64,000 nt of DNA. Source: Pseudomonas sp. PDM15. Its GTDB lineage: Bacteria; Pseudomonadota; Gammaproteobacteria; Pseudomonadales; Pseudomonadaceae. Shown piece by piece: positions 35,409 to 43,806 of this stretch (position 1 is the first letter of the stretch; the number at the start of each line of letters is the position of its first letter). The notes under the pieces are model-generated. The model ran no database searches and had not been told where the DNA came from. It worked only from the letters and a program-made list of their open reading frames with translations. The stretch is from positions 124,001 through 188,000 of the forward strand of contig NZ_JACVAA010000008.1 of assembly GCF_014851565.1 (NCBI RefSeq). Reading direction: 5' to 3'. Position numbers and translations under genes: made by a program.

Positions 35409-35641
35409 TCGCGCCAGCACAGGCCCGCTTCGACCGCCGAGGCGGGCGCTGAGTGCGCAACCACCGGTTCGGACTCGATCCGGTGGACAGCCAGTCGTGT
35501 CGCTCGCCGCGAGATCACCCCGAAGAGCGATAGCGCCGCCACTCCCAAGTCCCGAACATTGCCATGCACCGTTTCGCTTAGGTCGCTTCCCGGCGCCAAA
35601 GCCTGAGCGGTCATTCCGGCAACGAGGCGCGGGGAGTCGCC

Positions 35642-36571
35642 ATGAAGAAACTGATCTCGGCCATCGTTGTGCTGTTGCTAGCCGCTACGGCATGCCTGTA
35701 CTTCTTCCCCTCGGCCCTGCTCGCCACCACGCAACTGGTCGAGCGGCGCATGGCCGGGCTCTCGCCCCAGGAGATCCAGGTTGGCGAGTTCAACATTCGC
35801 TACTACGAGGGCGGCCCGGCCGATGGCGAAACTCTACTGATGCTGCATGGCTTCGGCGGCAACCGTGACACCTGGCTGCGTTTCTCGCGCCAGCTCACCG
35901 AGCGCTACCGCGTTATCGCCCTGGATTTGCCGGGCTTCGGGCAAAGCAGCAAGCCGGATGTCAGCTATGACGTCGCCAGCCAGGTCGAGCGCCTGCACGC
36001 TGTGATCCAGGCCCTGGGCCTGGGCAAACTGCACCTGATCGGCAACTCCATGGGAGGCCACATTGCCGCGCTCTATAGCGCGCGGCATGGCGACCAGGTA
36101 CTCAGCCTGGCCCTGCTGAACAATGCCGGCGTGACCAGCCCGACCAAGAGCGAGATGTACCTGCGCATGCAGCGTGGCGAACCCAACCCGCTGGTGGTGC
36201 GAGAACCGCAAGACTTCGATGCGCTGATGCAGTTCATCTTCGCCACTCCGCCCAGTATCCCGGGGCCGTTGAAGCGGCACTTCGCCGAGCAGTCGATGGC
36301 CAACCGCGCGCATTACGACCGAATCTTCGCCCAGCTGCGCAAACACTACGTGCCACTGGAGCCGGAGCTGCCGAAGATCCAGGTGCCGACCTTGCTGCTG
36401 TGGGGCGATCAGGATCGGGTACTGGACGTGTCGAGCATCGGTGTGATGCAGCCGCTGCTGAAACGCCCCAGCGTGGTGATCATGCAGAACTGCGGTCATG
36501 TGCCCATGCTCGAACGCCCTGCCGAAACGGCTCAGCATTATCAGGACTTTCTGGACGCGATCCGCGATTGA
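35642..36571 (+). CDS. plaF: PlaF-like membrane-anchored alpha/beta-hydrolase (lipase/phospholipase)
   Basis: 309 residues. An N-terminal membrane helix (MKKLISAIVVLLLAATACLYFF) anchors an alpha/beta-hydrolase domain. Oxyanion region LMLHGFGGN, nucleophile Ser136 in GNSMGG, acid D258 (or D256) in LLLWGDQDR, base His286 in NCGHVPMLE. Length, anchor and triad positions match P. aeruginosa PlaF (PA2949), a cytoplasmic-membrane phospholipase A1 that remodels membrane lipids. Single-gene unit by spacing. Confidence 0.85.
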   Translation: MKKLISAIVVLLLAATACLYFFPSALLATTQLVERRMAGLSPQEIQVGEFNIRYYEGGPADGETLLMLHGFGGNRDTWLRFSRQLTERYRVIALDLPGFGQSSKPDVSYDVASQVERLHAVIQALGLGKLHLIGNSMGGHIAALYSARHGDQVLSLALLNNAGVTSPTKSEMYLRMQRGEPNPLVVREPQDFDALMQFIFATPPSIPGPLKRHFAEQSMANRAHYDRIFAQLRKHYVPLEPELPKIQVPTLLLWGDQDRVLDVSSIGVMQPLLKRPSVVIMQNCGHVPMLERPAETAQHYQDFLDAIRD

Positions 36572-36656
36572 GCCGGATGAGCAGCGCCGGATAGAGCCTG
36601 AACACCGAGCAAATGCGGTAGCGTATCCCGACTCAATTTCAACGCGGGGACGCGCT

Positions 36657-37115
36657 GTGACCCTTACCCAATCGCAACAGAAGCTTTACCTGGAAGACCT
36701 TTGCGTAGGCGATACCTTCACCAGCCGTCACTACGAGATGAGTGCCGAACGTGTGTTTTCCTTCGCAAGTGAGTTCGACCCACAGCCGTTCCATATCGAT
36801 CCGGTCGCAGCCCAGCAATCCTTCTTCAACGGGCTCGCAGCCAGTGGCTGGCATACGTCGGCTGTGGTCATGCGGCTGTTTGCGGAGAGTGTTCCCTTGG
36901 CCACCGGCATCATCGGCGCGGGCTGCAATGTCGAGTGGCTGAGCGTGGTCAGGCCTGGAGATATCCTGCACGTGGTCTCGACGGTGAAGGACATAACCCC
37001 GTCGAAATCGAAGCCGGATCGCGGCATCGTCATCATGGAGAATCTCGCGATCAACCAGGACGACGTCATCTGCCAGCGCAATACCGCAACGCTACTGGTG
37101 TTTCGTCGGCCATAG
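36657..37115 (+). CDS. MaoC-like hydratase (hot-dog fold)
   Basis: 152 residues from a GTG at 36657 with GGGGA upstream; the frame extends further up but there overlaps the preceding gene. The (R)-hydratase motif FASEFDPQPFHIDPVAA with catalytic Asp and His is intact, and GAGCNVEWLSVVRPGD is also typical. Such enzymes hydrate trans-2-enoyl-CoA. The native substrate is unknown. Confidence 0.87.
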   Translation: MTLTQSQQKLYLEDLCVGDTFTSRHYEMSAERVFSFASEFDPQPFHIDPVAAQQSFFNGLAASGWHTSAVVMRLFAESVPLATGIIGAGCNVEWLSVVRPGDILHVVSTVKDITPSKSKPDRGIVIMENLAINQDDVICQRNTATLLVFRRP

Positions 37116-37211
37116 GGCGTCAGATCGCGGAAAATCTGCCAAGACTGAATACAATCTGTGCCCGACCCCTGGGCCATGAAGATGGCTGCCTCGAACAAGG
37201 AAATCGCCTCC

Positions 37212-37700
37212 ATGGCCTCCTCGGATAAACAGCAAAAGCGTGCCCAGCGGGCCAAAGCCAAGGCCAAGCAGAATCGTGCGGGCAAGGCCAAGCCCAATGT
37301 CATACATCCGCTGCTGGCCAATCCGCTGGTCAACGAGCCCTTCGATGATGTCGAAATCGACCTGAGCACCTTCGACTTCAAAGACATCGAAGAAAACGGT
37401 TTCGACCCGGCGCACTTCGACGACCTGTTCCAGGCGATGAAGGTTGGCGAGGGTATCAGCCTGCTGGCGATGTGCCTGGTGTTCCTGCAATACCCGGTGC
37501 TGGAGCTGGTGATCGCGGAGGAGGGGGAGGACGCTGCCATCGACTTCATGATGGGCCTGCTGATCACCTATCGCGGAATCTTCCACGATGAGGACGAAGA
37601 CACGGCCGTGAAATGGGTCGGCGGCGACACCTTCCAGACAGCGTACAACGAAGCCTCGATGATCCTGCAGAAGAAATACGCTCGCCGCGCCTCAAACTAG
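37212..37700 (+). CDS. hypothetical protein
   Basis: 162 residues from MASSDKQQKRAQRAKAKAKQ with AAGGAA upstream; ATG 37158 and 37185 are weaker alternatives. A basic N-terminal tail (about 1-35) is followed by an acidic helical domain (FDDVEIDLSTFDFKDIEENGFDPAHFDDLF). Family not recognised. Confidence 0.65.
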   Translation: MASSDKQQKRAQRAKAKAKQNRAGKAKPNVIHPLLANPLVNEPFDDVEIDLSTFDFKDIEENGFDPAHFDDLFQAMKVGEGISLLAMCLVFLQYPVLELVIAEEGEDAAIDFMMGLLITYRGIFHDEDEDTAVKWVGGDTFQTAYNEASMILQKKYARRASN

Positions 37701-37746
37701 CAGCGCGCCGAGCGATTGCTGTTGGCCGGGACGCCGGACATGCTGT

Positions 37747-37797
37747 GACCGGCCAATTGCAGCCTTCCGCGACAGGTTGCAATCGGCCAATTGCGCC
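37747..37797. repeat. intergenic repeat with imperfect hairpin
   Basis: GGCCAATTGC occurs at 37751-37760 and 37785-37794, and ATTGCAGCC / GGTTGCAAT between them form a stem. Similar GGCCAATTGCAG/CTGTCGCG-type repeats are common in Pseudomonas intergenic DNA. It lies between two convergent genes. Confidence 0.45.
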
Positions 37798-37815
37798 GCT
37801 CATGTCAGATGGGCC

Positions 37816-38130
37816 TCAGAACTCCGGACTACCTGCCGCAAAAGCCGCTCCCTCGATGTGATAGGCCTGCGGTTCTGCAGAGAAGTATTCCTGCAGGCCC
37901 ATCATGAACATCCGATGGTCTTCACTCGCTTCGAAGCCCGGCGTGTGATCTTCGAGTGATCGCCAGCGCACGATCAGGTTGAATTGGTGCGGCGTTTCGA
38001 TCCCCTGGGCCAGCATGTGCCCGCAGTAACCCTTTGCGCGACAGAGCAAAGGGGCGACTTCGGCAAATGCGCGCCTGAAGTTGTCGATGTGTTCCTGGTA
38101 AACGGGCAGTACGGCGATCTCATAGATCAT
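37816..38130 (-). CDS. antibiotic biosynthesis monooxygenase (ABM) family protein
   Basis: 104 residues with the ABM ferredoxin-like half-barrel pattern: MIYEIAVLPVYQEHIDNFRRAFAEVAPLLCRAKGYCGHML and FNLIVRWRSLEDHTPGFEASEDHRMFM. Cofactor-free monooxygenases or quinone-handling proteins. It follows the quinone-oxidoreductase gene by 27 bases on the same strand, so they probably work together on quinone-like compounds. Confidence 0.85.
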   Translation of the reverse strand: MIYEIAVLPVYQEHIDNFRRAFAEVAPLLCRAKGYCGHMLAQGIETPHQFNLIVRWRSLEDHTPGFEASEDHRMFMMGLQEYFSAEPQAYHIEGAAFAAGSPEF

Positions 38131-38157
38131 GAAATTTCTCCTGAAGTGAGTTCGAAG

Positions 38158-39120
38158 TTAGGGCGCGACTCTGATCGCGACCTTTCCTTGAATGCCGTTG
38201 TTGGGGCTCTCCAGCCGCGCATGAGCGAGCGCGAGATCGGCAAGTGAGTAGACTGCGCCAACCTGTGGGCGCAGCTGACCCCGCTCTACCAGGGTGCTTA
38301 GCTCATCCAGCTTGCCGCGGTTCTGCCTGGTGAAAACGAAGTGATAGCTCGCGTTCTTGCCCCAGGCCTGAATGAGGTTCTGTGGCTGGGCGATATCCAC
38401 GATGGAGACAACTCTGCCGAGTTGAGCGAGGGCGTCGGGACTGCGGGAAAGCGTGTTCCCGCCGATGGTGTCAAACACCACATCGACTCCGCAGCCATCC
38501 GTTTCCCGATTGATGACGTCGACGTAATCCTGCTTTTCGTAGTCGATGATTACATCGGCCCCCATGCTTCGTGCGAACTCAACGTTCGCCTCGCGCACGG
38601 TGGTGAAGACGCGCGCGCCGATGGCCTTCGCCAACTGGATTGCTACATGACCGACGCCCCCGGCGCCGCCGTGTATCAGGATGCTTTCGCCCACTTTGAG
38701 CGCCGCTCGCACGGTCAATGCTTCCCACGCCGTTCCGCCGACCAGGCTGAGGCTGGCCGCCTCGAGATGACTTAGTGAGGCAGGTTTCTTTCCGACAATG
38801 CCTTGGGCCGCCACGTGGTACTCGGCATAACTTCCCGGGCCTTCGAAGATTTGCGGGGTGTACCAGACTTCGTCACCGGGGACGAAAGCCGTCACGCCAG
38901 GCCCGACTTCTTCGATAACGCCGGAGACGTCATGACCGGTGATCGCCGGAAGGGGCACCAAGTCGGAATAGTCACCGCGTCGGACCTGATAATCCAAGGG
39001 ATTGATGGAGGTAGCGTGTACCCGGACCAGGACTTGTCCCGCGCCCGGCACTGGCTTGGGCACATCACGCAGTTCGAACACCTCCGGGCCACCGAAGGAC
39101 TTGAGCATCATCGCTTTCAT
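38158..39120 (-). CDS. zinc-less NADP-dependent quinone oxidoreductase (MDR family)
   Basis: 320 residues. GroES-like front (VRVHATSINPLDYQVRRGDY, PAITGHDVSGVIEEVGPGVT) and Rossmann domain with GGAGGVGHVAIQLAKAIGA. No zinc-ligand cysteines. Family members reduce quinones or enones with NADPH. Transcribed with the ABM gene; the upstream region carries two copies of an operator-like repeat shared with the ArsR-family gene next to it. Confidence 0.9.
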   Translation of the reverse strand: MKAMMLKSFGGPEVFELRDVPKPVPGAGQVLVRVHATSINPLDYQVRRGDYSDLVPLPAITGHDVSGVIEEVGPGVTAFVPGDEVWYTPQIFEGPGSYAEYHVAAQGIVGKKPASLSHLEAASLSLVGGTAWEALTVRAALKVGESILIHGGAGGVGHVAIQLAKAIGARVFTTVREANVEFARSMGADVIIDYEKQDYVDVINRETDGCGVDVVFDTIGGNTLSRSPDALAQLGRVVSIVDIAQPQNLIQAWGKNASYHFVFTRQNRGKLDELSTLVERGQLRPQVGAVYSLADLALAHARLESPNNGIQGKVAIRVAP

Positions 39121-39144
39121 TGCAAAACCTCGTTTCTATAAAAA

Positions 39145-39167
39145 GGGATATTGGGAAATATCGATAT
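39145..39167. promoter_or_regulatory. ArsR-type operator-like repeat A (before the quinone oxidoreductase)
   Basis: GGGATATTGGGAA then ATATCGATAT; 25 bases upstream of the oxidoreductase start. It shares the pattern GGATATnGnGG/A..n(4)..CGAT with copies at 39225 and 39571. Confidence 0.55.
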
Positions 39168-39224
39168 ATTTGAGCGAAGAATCGCGGCGTTCTAGGTCAT
39201 CATGACTCCTTATTTCTGTTAATA

Positions 39225-39247
39225 GGGATATCGGGAATAATCGATTT
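39225..39247. promoter_or_regulatory. ArsR-type operator-like repeat B
   Basis: GGGATATCGGGAA then TAATCGATTT, exactly 80 bases from repeat A, in the 141-base gap between the repressor stop and the oxidoreductase start. Confidence 0.5.
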
Positions 39248-39261
39248 AATAAGGTAAAAAA

Positions 39262-39564
39262 TTACAGCTCCGTGCCTATCATCTCGGCAAGGGCACTGAT
39301 GGCTGCTTCGTTGCGCTTGTAGTAGGTCCACTGGCCGATGCGCCGGACTTCGACCAACCCGGCGCGTTGCAGGGTCGCGAGATAATCGGACACCGTCGAC
39401 TGCGACAGCCCCACGCCTTCCTGGATGCTGCTGACGCAAACGCCGACCGTGAGCACGTCACCCTCGTCCTGCGGAGGGAAGCTTTTCACCGGATCCTTCA
39501 AGCCCTTCAGGATCTCGAGACGGGTCCGGTTTGATAGCGCTTTGAAAATTTCCAGTAAGTCCAT
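39262..39564 (-). CDS. ArsR-family winged-helix repressor
   Basis: 100 residues with the ArsR winged helix (MDLLEIFKALSNRTRLEILKGLK ... GLSQSTVSDYLATLQRAGLVEVRRIGQWTYYKRNE). One Cys (TVGVCVSSIQEG) lies in the alpha3 region, so a thiol/quinone sensing mode is possible. It precedes the quinone oxidoreductase on the same strand and is the likely repressor of this unit; a matching operator-like repeat overlaps its own ribosome-binding region. Confidence 0.88.
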   Translation of the reverse strand: MDLLEIFKALSNRTRLEILKGLKDPVKSFPPQDEGDVLTVGVCVSSIQEGVGLSQSTVSDYLATLQRAGLVEVRRIGQWTYYKRNEAAISALAEMIGTEL

Positions 39565-39570
39565 GGCTTC

Positions 39571-39593
39571 AGGATATCGAGGTTTACCGATAT
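39571..39593. promoter_or_regulatory. ArsR-type operator-like repeat C (before the repressor gene)
   Basis: AGGATATCGAGG then TTTACCGATAT begins seven bases before the repressor ATG on the minus strand, where binding would block its own expression. The rest of the 183-base gap up to 39747 shows nothing recognisable. Confidence 0.5.
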
Positions 39594-39747
39594 GTCAATG
39601 CGCAATCGAATGACAGTCTTCACAAGGGGGCTGCCGGCCCCGGAACCTTGGGCAGTGCAAAGCCGCATCGTTAGCGCAGGCAATCCCTGGCATGGCAGCC
39701 CCCTCCTGGCCGATGGCGGCAGTTGAGCATTGCAGATGAGCGCATGG

Positions 39748-40587
39748 TTACTGCTCCTTCCCCAGCCGTTGCTGACGCAGCCATGCCTTGGGCGAGATTC
39801 CGCACTGTGACTTGAATGCGCGCGAAAGGGCGGACTCTCCGCTGTAACCTGCTTCCTCGGCAATCAATCGAAGCGGTTGGCCATTCTTCAGCCATTTCTG
39901 TACGAGCCCGACTCTCCAGCGCTGGAGATAACCGGCGGGCGTTTCACCCAGCGCGTCGCGAAACTGGTTGGCGAATACGCTGCGGGACATCCCCGCAACA
40001 CCTGCGAGCGATTCAACCGACCAGTTCTTCTCTGGCGCTTCATGAATGGCAACGATCGCGCGTCGCAACTGAACATGCGCGAGGCCGGCGAGCAGGCCAA
40101 CGTGGGCACCGCCGCTTTCCATCAACTGCCTTAGCAGTTGGATGAGCAACACCTCGAACAATCGGTTGAGCATGACCTGACGCCCACAGTTGGCCGCTTC
40201 CGCCTCTGCAAACAGCAGCGTCAGCACCGGCACGCTATCGGGCATCTGCGACAAAGGAAGGCATACGCACTCAGGTAGGGCGTTCGCCAGGGGATTGGCG
40301 GCGCCGCCTTCGAATTCGATATGGGCACAGACAAATTCGGCGCCACGTTCCTGGTTCGTGACAAACCTATGTGCAATCGGGCGCGGGTAAAACAACAGGG
40401 TCGGGCCATCGAGGCAATAGGCTCTGGCGTTGCCGTGCCATACCTCGGCCTTGCCGCTTTTCAGCAAGTGCAATTGCCCATAGGCGAGGGAGCCATCCAG
40501 CTCGTTGATGCCGCATAGAGGGCCCGTTTGAAAAGTGCGGGCACTGACGGAGAAGTGCCCAAGAAGCGCGGCAAGTCGATCAACCAT
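39748..40587 (-). CDS. AraC-family regulator with cupin-type N-terminus
   Basis: 279 residues. The N-terminal cupin_6-like domain (about 1-130) carries HHxH-like histidines only in part (HRFVTNQERGAEFVCAHIEF); the C-terminal AraC domain reads WSVESLAGVAGMSRSVFANQFRDALGETPAGYLQRWRV... AGYSGESALSRAFKSQCGISPKAW. Divergent from the alpha/beta-hydrolase-ohr unit, which it may control. Confidence 0.92.
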   Translation of the reverse strand: MVDRLAALLGHFSVSARTFQTGPLCGINELDGSLAYGQLHLLKSGKAEVWHGNARAYCLDGPTLLFYPRPIAHRFVTNQERGAEFVCAHIEFEGGAANPLANALPECVCLPLSQMPDSVPVLTLLFAEAEAANCGRQVMLNRLFEVLLIQLLRQLMESGGAHVGLLAGLAHVQLRRAIVAIHEAPEKNWSVESLAGVAGMSRSVFANQFRDALGETPAGYLQRWRVGLVQKWLKNGQPLRLIAEEAGYSGESALSRAFKSQCGISPKAWLRQQRLGKEQ

Positions 40588-40614
40588 AAAAATACGATTA
40601 GTTAAGAAATTAGG

Positions 40615-40633
40615 ACGAATTGTAGTTATTCGT
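40615..40633. promoter_or_regulatory. inverted repeat in the AraC/hydrolase divergent promoter
   Basis: ACGAAT-N7-ATTCGT, perfect arms, in the AT-rich 117-base gap between the two divergent genes; a candidate regulator site. Confidence 0.4.
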
Positions 40634-40704
40634 ACTGGCTAAGGCTAGATACTGACCCCGTCAACGCAACAACACCTCTTACTGATCGACCAAGGGAACC
40701 GGCC

Positions 40705-41508
40705 ATGCCTACTTTCAAATCTCTGTTGTCCACCACCATCGCCTCAGCAGTAGCGGTGATCGCACTCAGTGGAACCGCCGTCGCACAGCCAGATACCGCC
40801 AAACCCACCGTAGTGCTTGTGCACGGCGCATTTGCCGAATCCTCCAGCTGGAATGGCGTAGCCGCTCAGCTGCTGAACCAGGGCTACCCGGTCATTGCCG
40901 CAGCGAACCCGCTGCGTGGGTTGAAGCAAGACGCGGATTACATCGCCGACATCGTCGAGCAAACTGCCGGCCCGGTGATCCTGGTAGGCCACTCCTACGG
41001 CGGGGCGGTGATTAGCAATGCGGTGCACGAAGATCCCAAGGTCAAGGCGCTGGTTTATGTCGCAGCCTTTGCGCCAGACAAGGGAGAGACTGCCATCGAG
41101 CTGTCCGGTCGATACCCAGGCGGCACCCTCGGCCCGACCCTGGCCGCGCCGGTGCTGCTGGACGACGGCAACAAGGATCTCTACATCCAGCAGGACAAAT
41201 TCGGGCAACAGTTTGCCGCGGATGTTCCGGCGGACGCCGCGGCCCTCATGGCCGCGACCCAACGCCCGATCAGCGAAGCCGCTTTGACGGAAGCATCCGG
41301 CGAGCCGGCGTGGAAGAAGCTGCCGTCCTGGTTCATCTACGGTTCGGCCGACAAGAACATTCCTGAGGCTGCGCTGAAGTTCATGGCCGAGCGCGCTAGC
41401 TCGAAAAAGACGGTGACCGTCCCAGGGGCCTCGCACGTGGTAATGACATCCAACCCTGAGAAAGTTGCTGCGCTGATCGTCGAAGCGGCGCAAGCGACCG
41501 CGGATTAA
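40705..41508 (+). CDS. exported alpha/beta-hydrolase
   Basis: 267 residues. Signal peptide (cleavage about TAVAQP, residue 27), oxyanion motif VVLVHGAFAESSSW, nucleophile Ser in LVGHSYGGAV, acid in FIYGSADKNIP and base His in VPGASHVVM. This belongs to the small-molecule esterase/haloperoxidase-like branch of the fold. Upstream of an Ohr peroxidase gene with 118 bases between them; both may respond to oxidants or toxic organics. Confidence 0.9.
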   Translation: MPTFKSLLSTTIASAVAVIALSGTAVAQPDTAKPTVVLVHGAFAESSSWNGVAAQLLNQGYPVIAAANPLRGLKQDADYIADIVEQTAGPVILVGHSYGGAVISNAVHEDPKVKALVYVAAFAPDKGETAIELSGRYPGGTLGPTLAAPVLLDDGNKDLYIQQDKFGQQFAADVPADAAALMAATQRPISEAALTEASGEPAWKKLPSWFIYGSADKNIPEAALKFMAERASSKKTVTVPGASHVVMTSNPEKVAALIVEAAQATAD

Positions 41509-41626
41509 GCGGTAGAACGGCAACAAAGAATCAGTCGCCACCTTTCCTGGCTCAGCGGTGGCGACTGGCGATCAATCAGCAAGATCACTGCGCGCTGCGC
41601 GTCATTCAATCTAGAGGACTACCACC

Positions 41627-42055
41627 ATGTCGATTCAAACCATCGCTTATCGTGCCTACGCAGAAGCCACTGGCGGCCGTGACGGTCGCGCCATCTCCTC
41701 CGACGGTGTACTCGACGTCGCTCTGACCACACCGAAAGAACTCGGTGGCGCTGGTGGCGAGGGCACCAACCCGGAGCAGCTGTTCGCCGCGGGTTATTCG
41801 GCCTGCTTCCTGGGCGCCATGAAGTTCGTTGCCGCCCGCGACAAACTGGCCATTTCAAAAGACGCATCGATCGAGGGTGTGGTCGGCATCGGCGCCATCC
41901 CCAACGGTTTTGGCATAGAAGTCGAATTGCGCATCAGCTTGCCGGGGATGGACCAAGAACAGGCCCAGACGCTGATTGAACGAGCGCACATCGTCTGCCC
42001 GTACTCCAACGCCACCCGCGGCAATATCGACGTCACGCTCACGCGGGTCGACTGA
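41627..42055 (+). CDS. ohr: organic hydroperoxide resistance protein (Ohr/OsmC family)
   Basis: 142 residues. Both peroxidatic cysteines are visible: AAGYSACFLGAMKFVA and ERAHIVCPYSNATRGNIDVTL, with the Ohr N-terminal pattern YRAYAEATGGRDGRAISSDGVLDV. Ohr reduces organic and fatty-acid hydroperoxides using lipoylated proteins. Ohr genes are usually under a MarR-type OhrR, which is absent here. A strong terminator follows. Confidence 0.93.
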   Translation: MSIQTIAYRAYAEATGGRDGRAISSDGVLDVALTTPKELGGAGGEGTNPEQLFAAGYSACFLGAMKFVAARDKLAISKDASIEGVVGIGAIPNGFGIEVELRISLPGMDQEQAQTLIERAHIVCPYSNATRGNIDVTLTRVD

Positions 42056-42091
42056 AACATAGTCACCACGCCATATCGGACGAACCGGATG

Positions 42092-42129
42092 CCAAGCTGC
42101 CCGCGCGAAAGCGTGGCAGCTTGGTTTTT
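42092..42129 (+). terminator. intrinsic terminator after ohr
   Basis: Stem CCAAGCTGCC / GGCAGCTTGG with a 13-base loop, then TTTTT. Confidence 0.9.
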
Positions 42130-42196
42130 CCGTCTTTGGCCGGCAAACGTCGCACACGCAGGACAGCTACCGGCCGTACGCGATATTCATGCGCGC

Positions 42197-43012
42197 TTAG
42201 CTGTACTCGCTCCCCGGCTTCTTCGATCTGCAAAGCGGCCACCACAGTTGGACGCACCAGGAATCGCCCGGATCATTGGGGATGCCGTAGCGTTTCGGAT
42301 AGCGGGCGCGGGTGAAGTTGGCCGTGCCAAACAGCGTGTCCCAGATGTACAGCAACTGGCCGAAGTTATGGTGGGGCGGGTCGCCGTGCTCATCCAGCTC
42401 GGCATGGTGTGCGCGGTGGGTGCTGGGCAGCTGTACGGTACGCTCCAGCAGCCAGGCCAGAGGTGACAACCAGCGGGTGCGATACAGACCGCGGTCCCAG
42501 GCGAAGGCACTGTGTACCAGCACATTGGCGCAGCCGAAGATCAGATGGCCGATCAGAACCGCCTCTCCCAGGCCCAGGTAGACCATCACGCCGGCGTACC
42601 AGATGTCCGGCATGAACATGAACCAGCGCCAGTTCTCCCGGTAGGCCACGCTGATGCTCATCGCGGTGGCGGTGTGGTGGGTACGATGCATGTGCCACAT
42701 GAAGGGCAACGTGTGGCCCAGGCGGTGGTACCAGTAGTGCAGGAAGTCGGCCGGAATGACCACCAGCAGGATGGCCTGCCAGAGTGGCATCGACGCGAGA
42801 CTCTCGGCCCATCCGGGAACCCAGCTGGCCAGCGCCAGTGCGCTGCAGGCGATGATCAGGGGTTTGATCAGCAGGGCGAACTGGGCAAGGCTGACGGCAT
42901 CCACCGCCAGCTCATCGGGCTGCCGCCTGTTCAGCATGCGCCCGGCGAGCAGTTCCAGGCTGCCCAGCGCTATCAGCAGGCCGCTGACGACCCAGGTATC
43001 GAGATGGGGCAT
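42197..43012 (-). CDS. fatty acid hydroxylase / sterol desaturase family protein
   Basis: 271 residues from MPHLDTWVVSGLL with GAGGAAA upstream; the much longer frame starting at 43645 runs antisense-like through the AraC gene. Four membrane helices and the histidine boxes of di-iron membrane hydroxylases: HYWYHRLGH, HRTHH and HRAHH with PHHN. Substrate unknown. It is the last gene of the extended ars operon, 32 bases after the AraC gene. Confidence 0.87.
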   Translation of the reverse strand: MPHLDTWVVSGLLIALGSLELLAGRMLNRRQPDELAVDAVSLAQFALLIKPLIIACSALALASWVPGWAESLASMPLWQAILLVVIPADFLHYWYHRLGHTLPFMWHMHRTHHTATAMSISVAYRENWRWFMFMPDIWYAGVMVYLGLGEAVLIGHLIFGCANVLVHSAFAWDRGLYRTRWLSPLAWLLERTVQLPSTHRAHHAELDEHGDPPHHNFGQLLYIWDTLFGTANFTRARYPKRYGIPNDPGDSWCVQLWWPLCRSKKPGSEYS

Positions 43013-43044
43013 GACACTTTCCTCAGAATGCGAGGACCTCAGTG

Positions 43045-43806
43045 TCAGTAATCCGGGAAGCGGTTTACTTGAAGGATTTTGTGGTCGTTGGCCTGCGATG
43101 GTCGAAGTCCGAAGGTACGCAGGCAGATGCGTGACAGGTGGGCCGAGTCGGCGAAGCCGGCGGCATGCGCCACCTCGGTTGCGCCGTGGGCGCCGCTCAG
43201 CGCCTCCAGGGCCCGGCGCAGTTTCTGCCAGAGCAGCAGCTTGCGCAGCGGAATGCCGATGCACTCCTGCAGCCAGTGCGAGCAATGGGCCTGGGTGCTC
43301 GGGTAGCGCAGGCGAAAGGACTGCCAGATCTGCTCCGCCGAGGTCTCGATATCGGCCTCCTGCACCAGGGCCAGCAGATGCTCCAGGCGCGGATTGGCGG
43401 CGGCCGATGGTTGCTGATTGTGAGCCAGCAAGCCATCCAGCCAGGCATCGAACGTCTGCTGCGTTGCCGCCTCGGCCAGCCGTGCTCGGTCTGCAGTGGT
43501 TACTTCGAGACGATGGGCTGCATTCGGGCTGAGCCTTGCCCAGCGCAGTAGCCGCGCGTAGGCGGGGTGGCTTGGCTCGACGGTGATGCTGACGTGTGGT
43601 TGTGGACGCACAAAGCGGCGCCGAATCTCCGGGGCCAGCAACCATGCATCGGCAGACACAACCGACTGGCCGTCGATCTCCAGTTCCAGCGGTTCGCCAT
43701 CCGCCAGCAGCAGGGTCATTCCCGGGCGCTGGTTGTAGCCGTTGGGTAGCGATCCGGCCCTGACGACGAAGCAGGCCCGGCCGATCGCCAGATGGTTTAT
43801 TGCCAT
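43045..43806 (-). CDS. AraC-family regulator in the ars operon
   Basis: 253 residues. C-terminal double helix-turn-helix (IPLRKLLLWQKLRRALEALSGAHGATEVAHAAGFADSAHLSRICLRTFGLRPSQ). The N-terminal half (AINHLAIGRACFVVRAGSLPNGYNQRPGMTLLLADGEPLELEIDG) is a small beta-rich sensor of unknown ligand. It overlaps arsN2 by 10 bases, so it is co-translated with the arsenic genes and may control the adjacent hydroxylase gene. Confidence 0.88.
   Translation of the reverse strand: MAINHLAIGRACFVVRAGSLPNGYNQRPGMTLLLADGEPLELEIDGQSVVSADAWLLAPEIRRRFVRPQPHVSITVEPSHPAYARLLRWARLSPNAAHRLEVTTADRARLAEAATQQTFDAWLDGLLAHNQQPSAAANPRLEHLLALVQEADIETSAEQIWQSFRLRYPSTQAHCSHWLQECIGIPLRKLLLWQKLRRALEALSGAHGATEVAHAAGFADSAHLSRICLRTFGLRPSQANDHKILQVNRFPDY

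Noticed and set aside
43045..43645. Reading the hydroxylase gene as a 482-residue protein
   Set aside because: The extra 211 codons overlap the AraC gene in another frame; MPHLDTW at 43012 has a good ribosome-binding site and is the family-like start.
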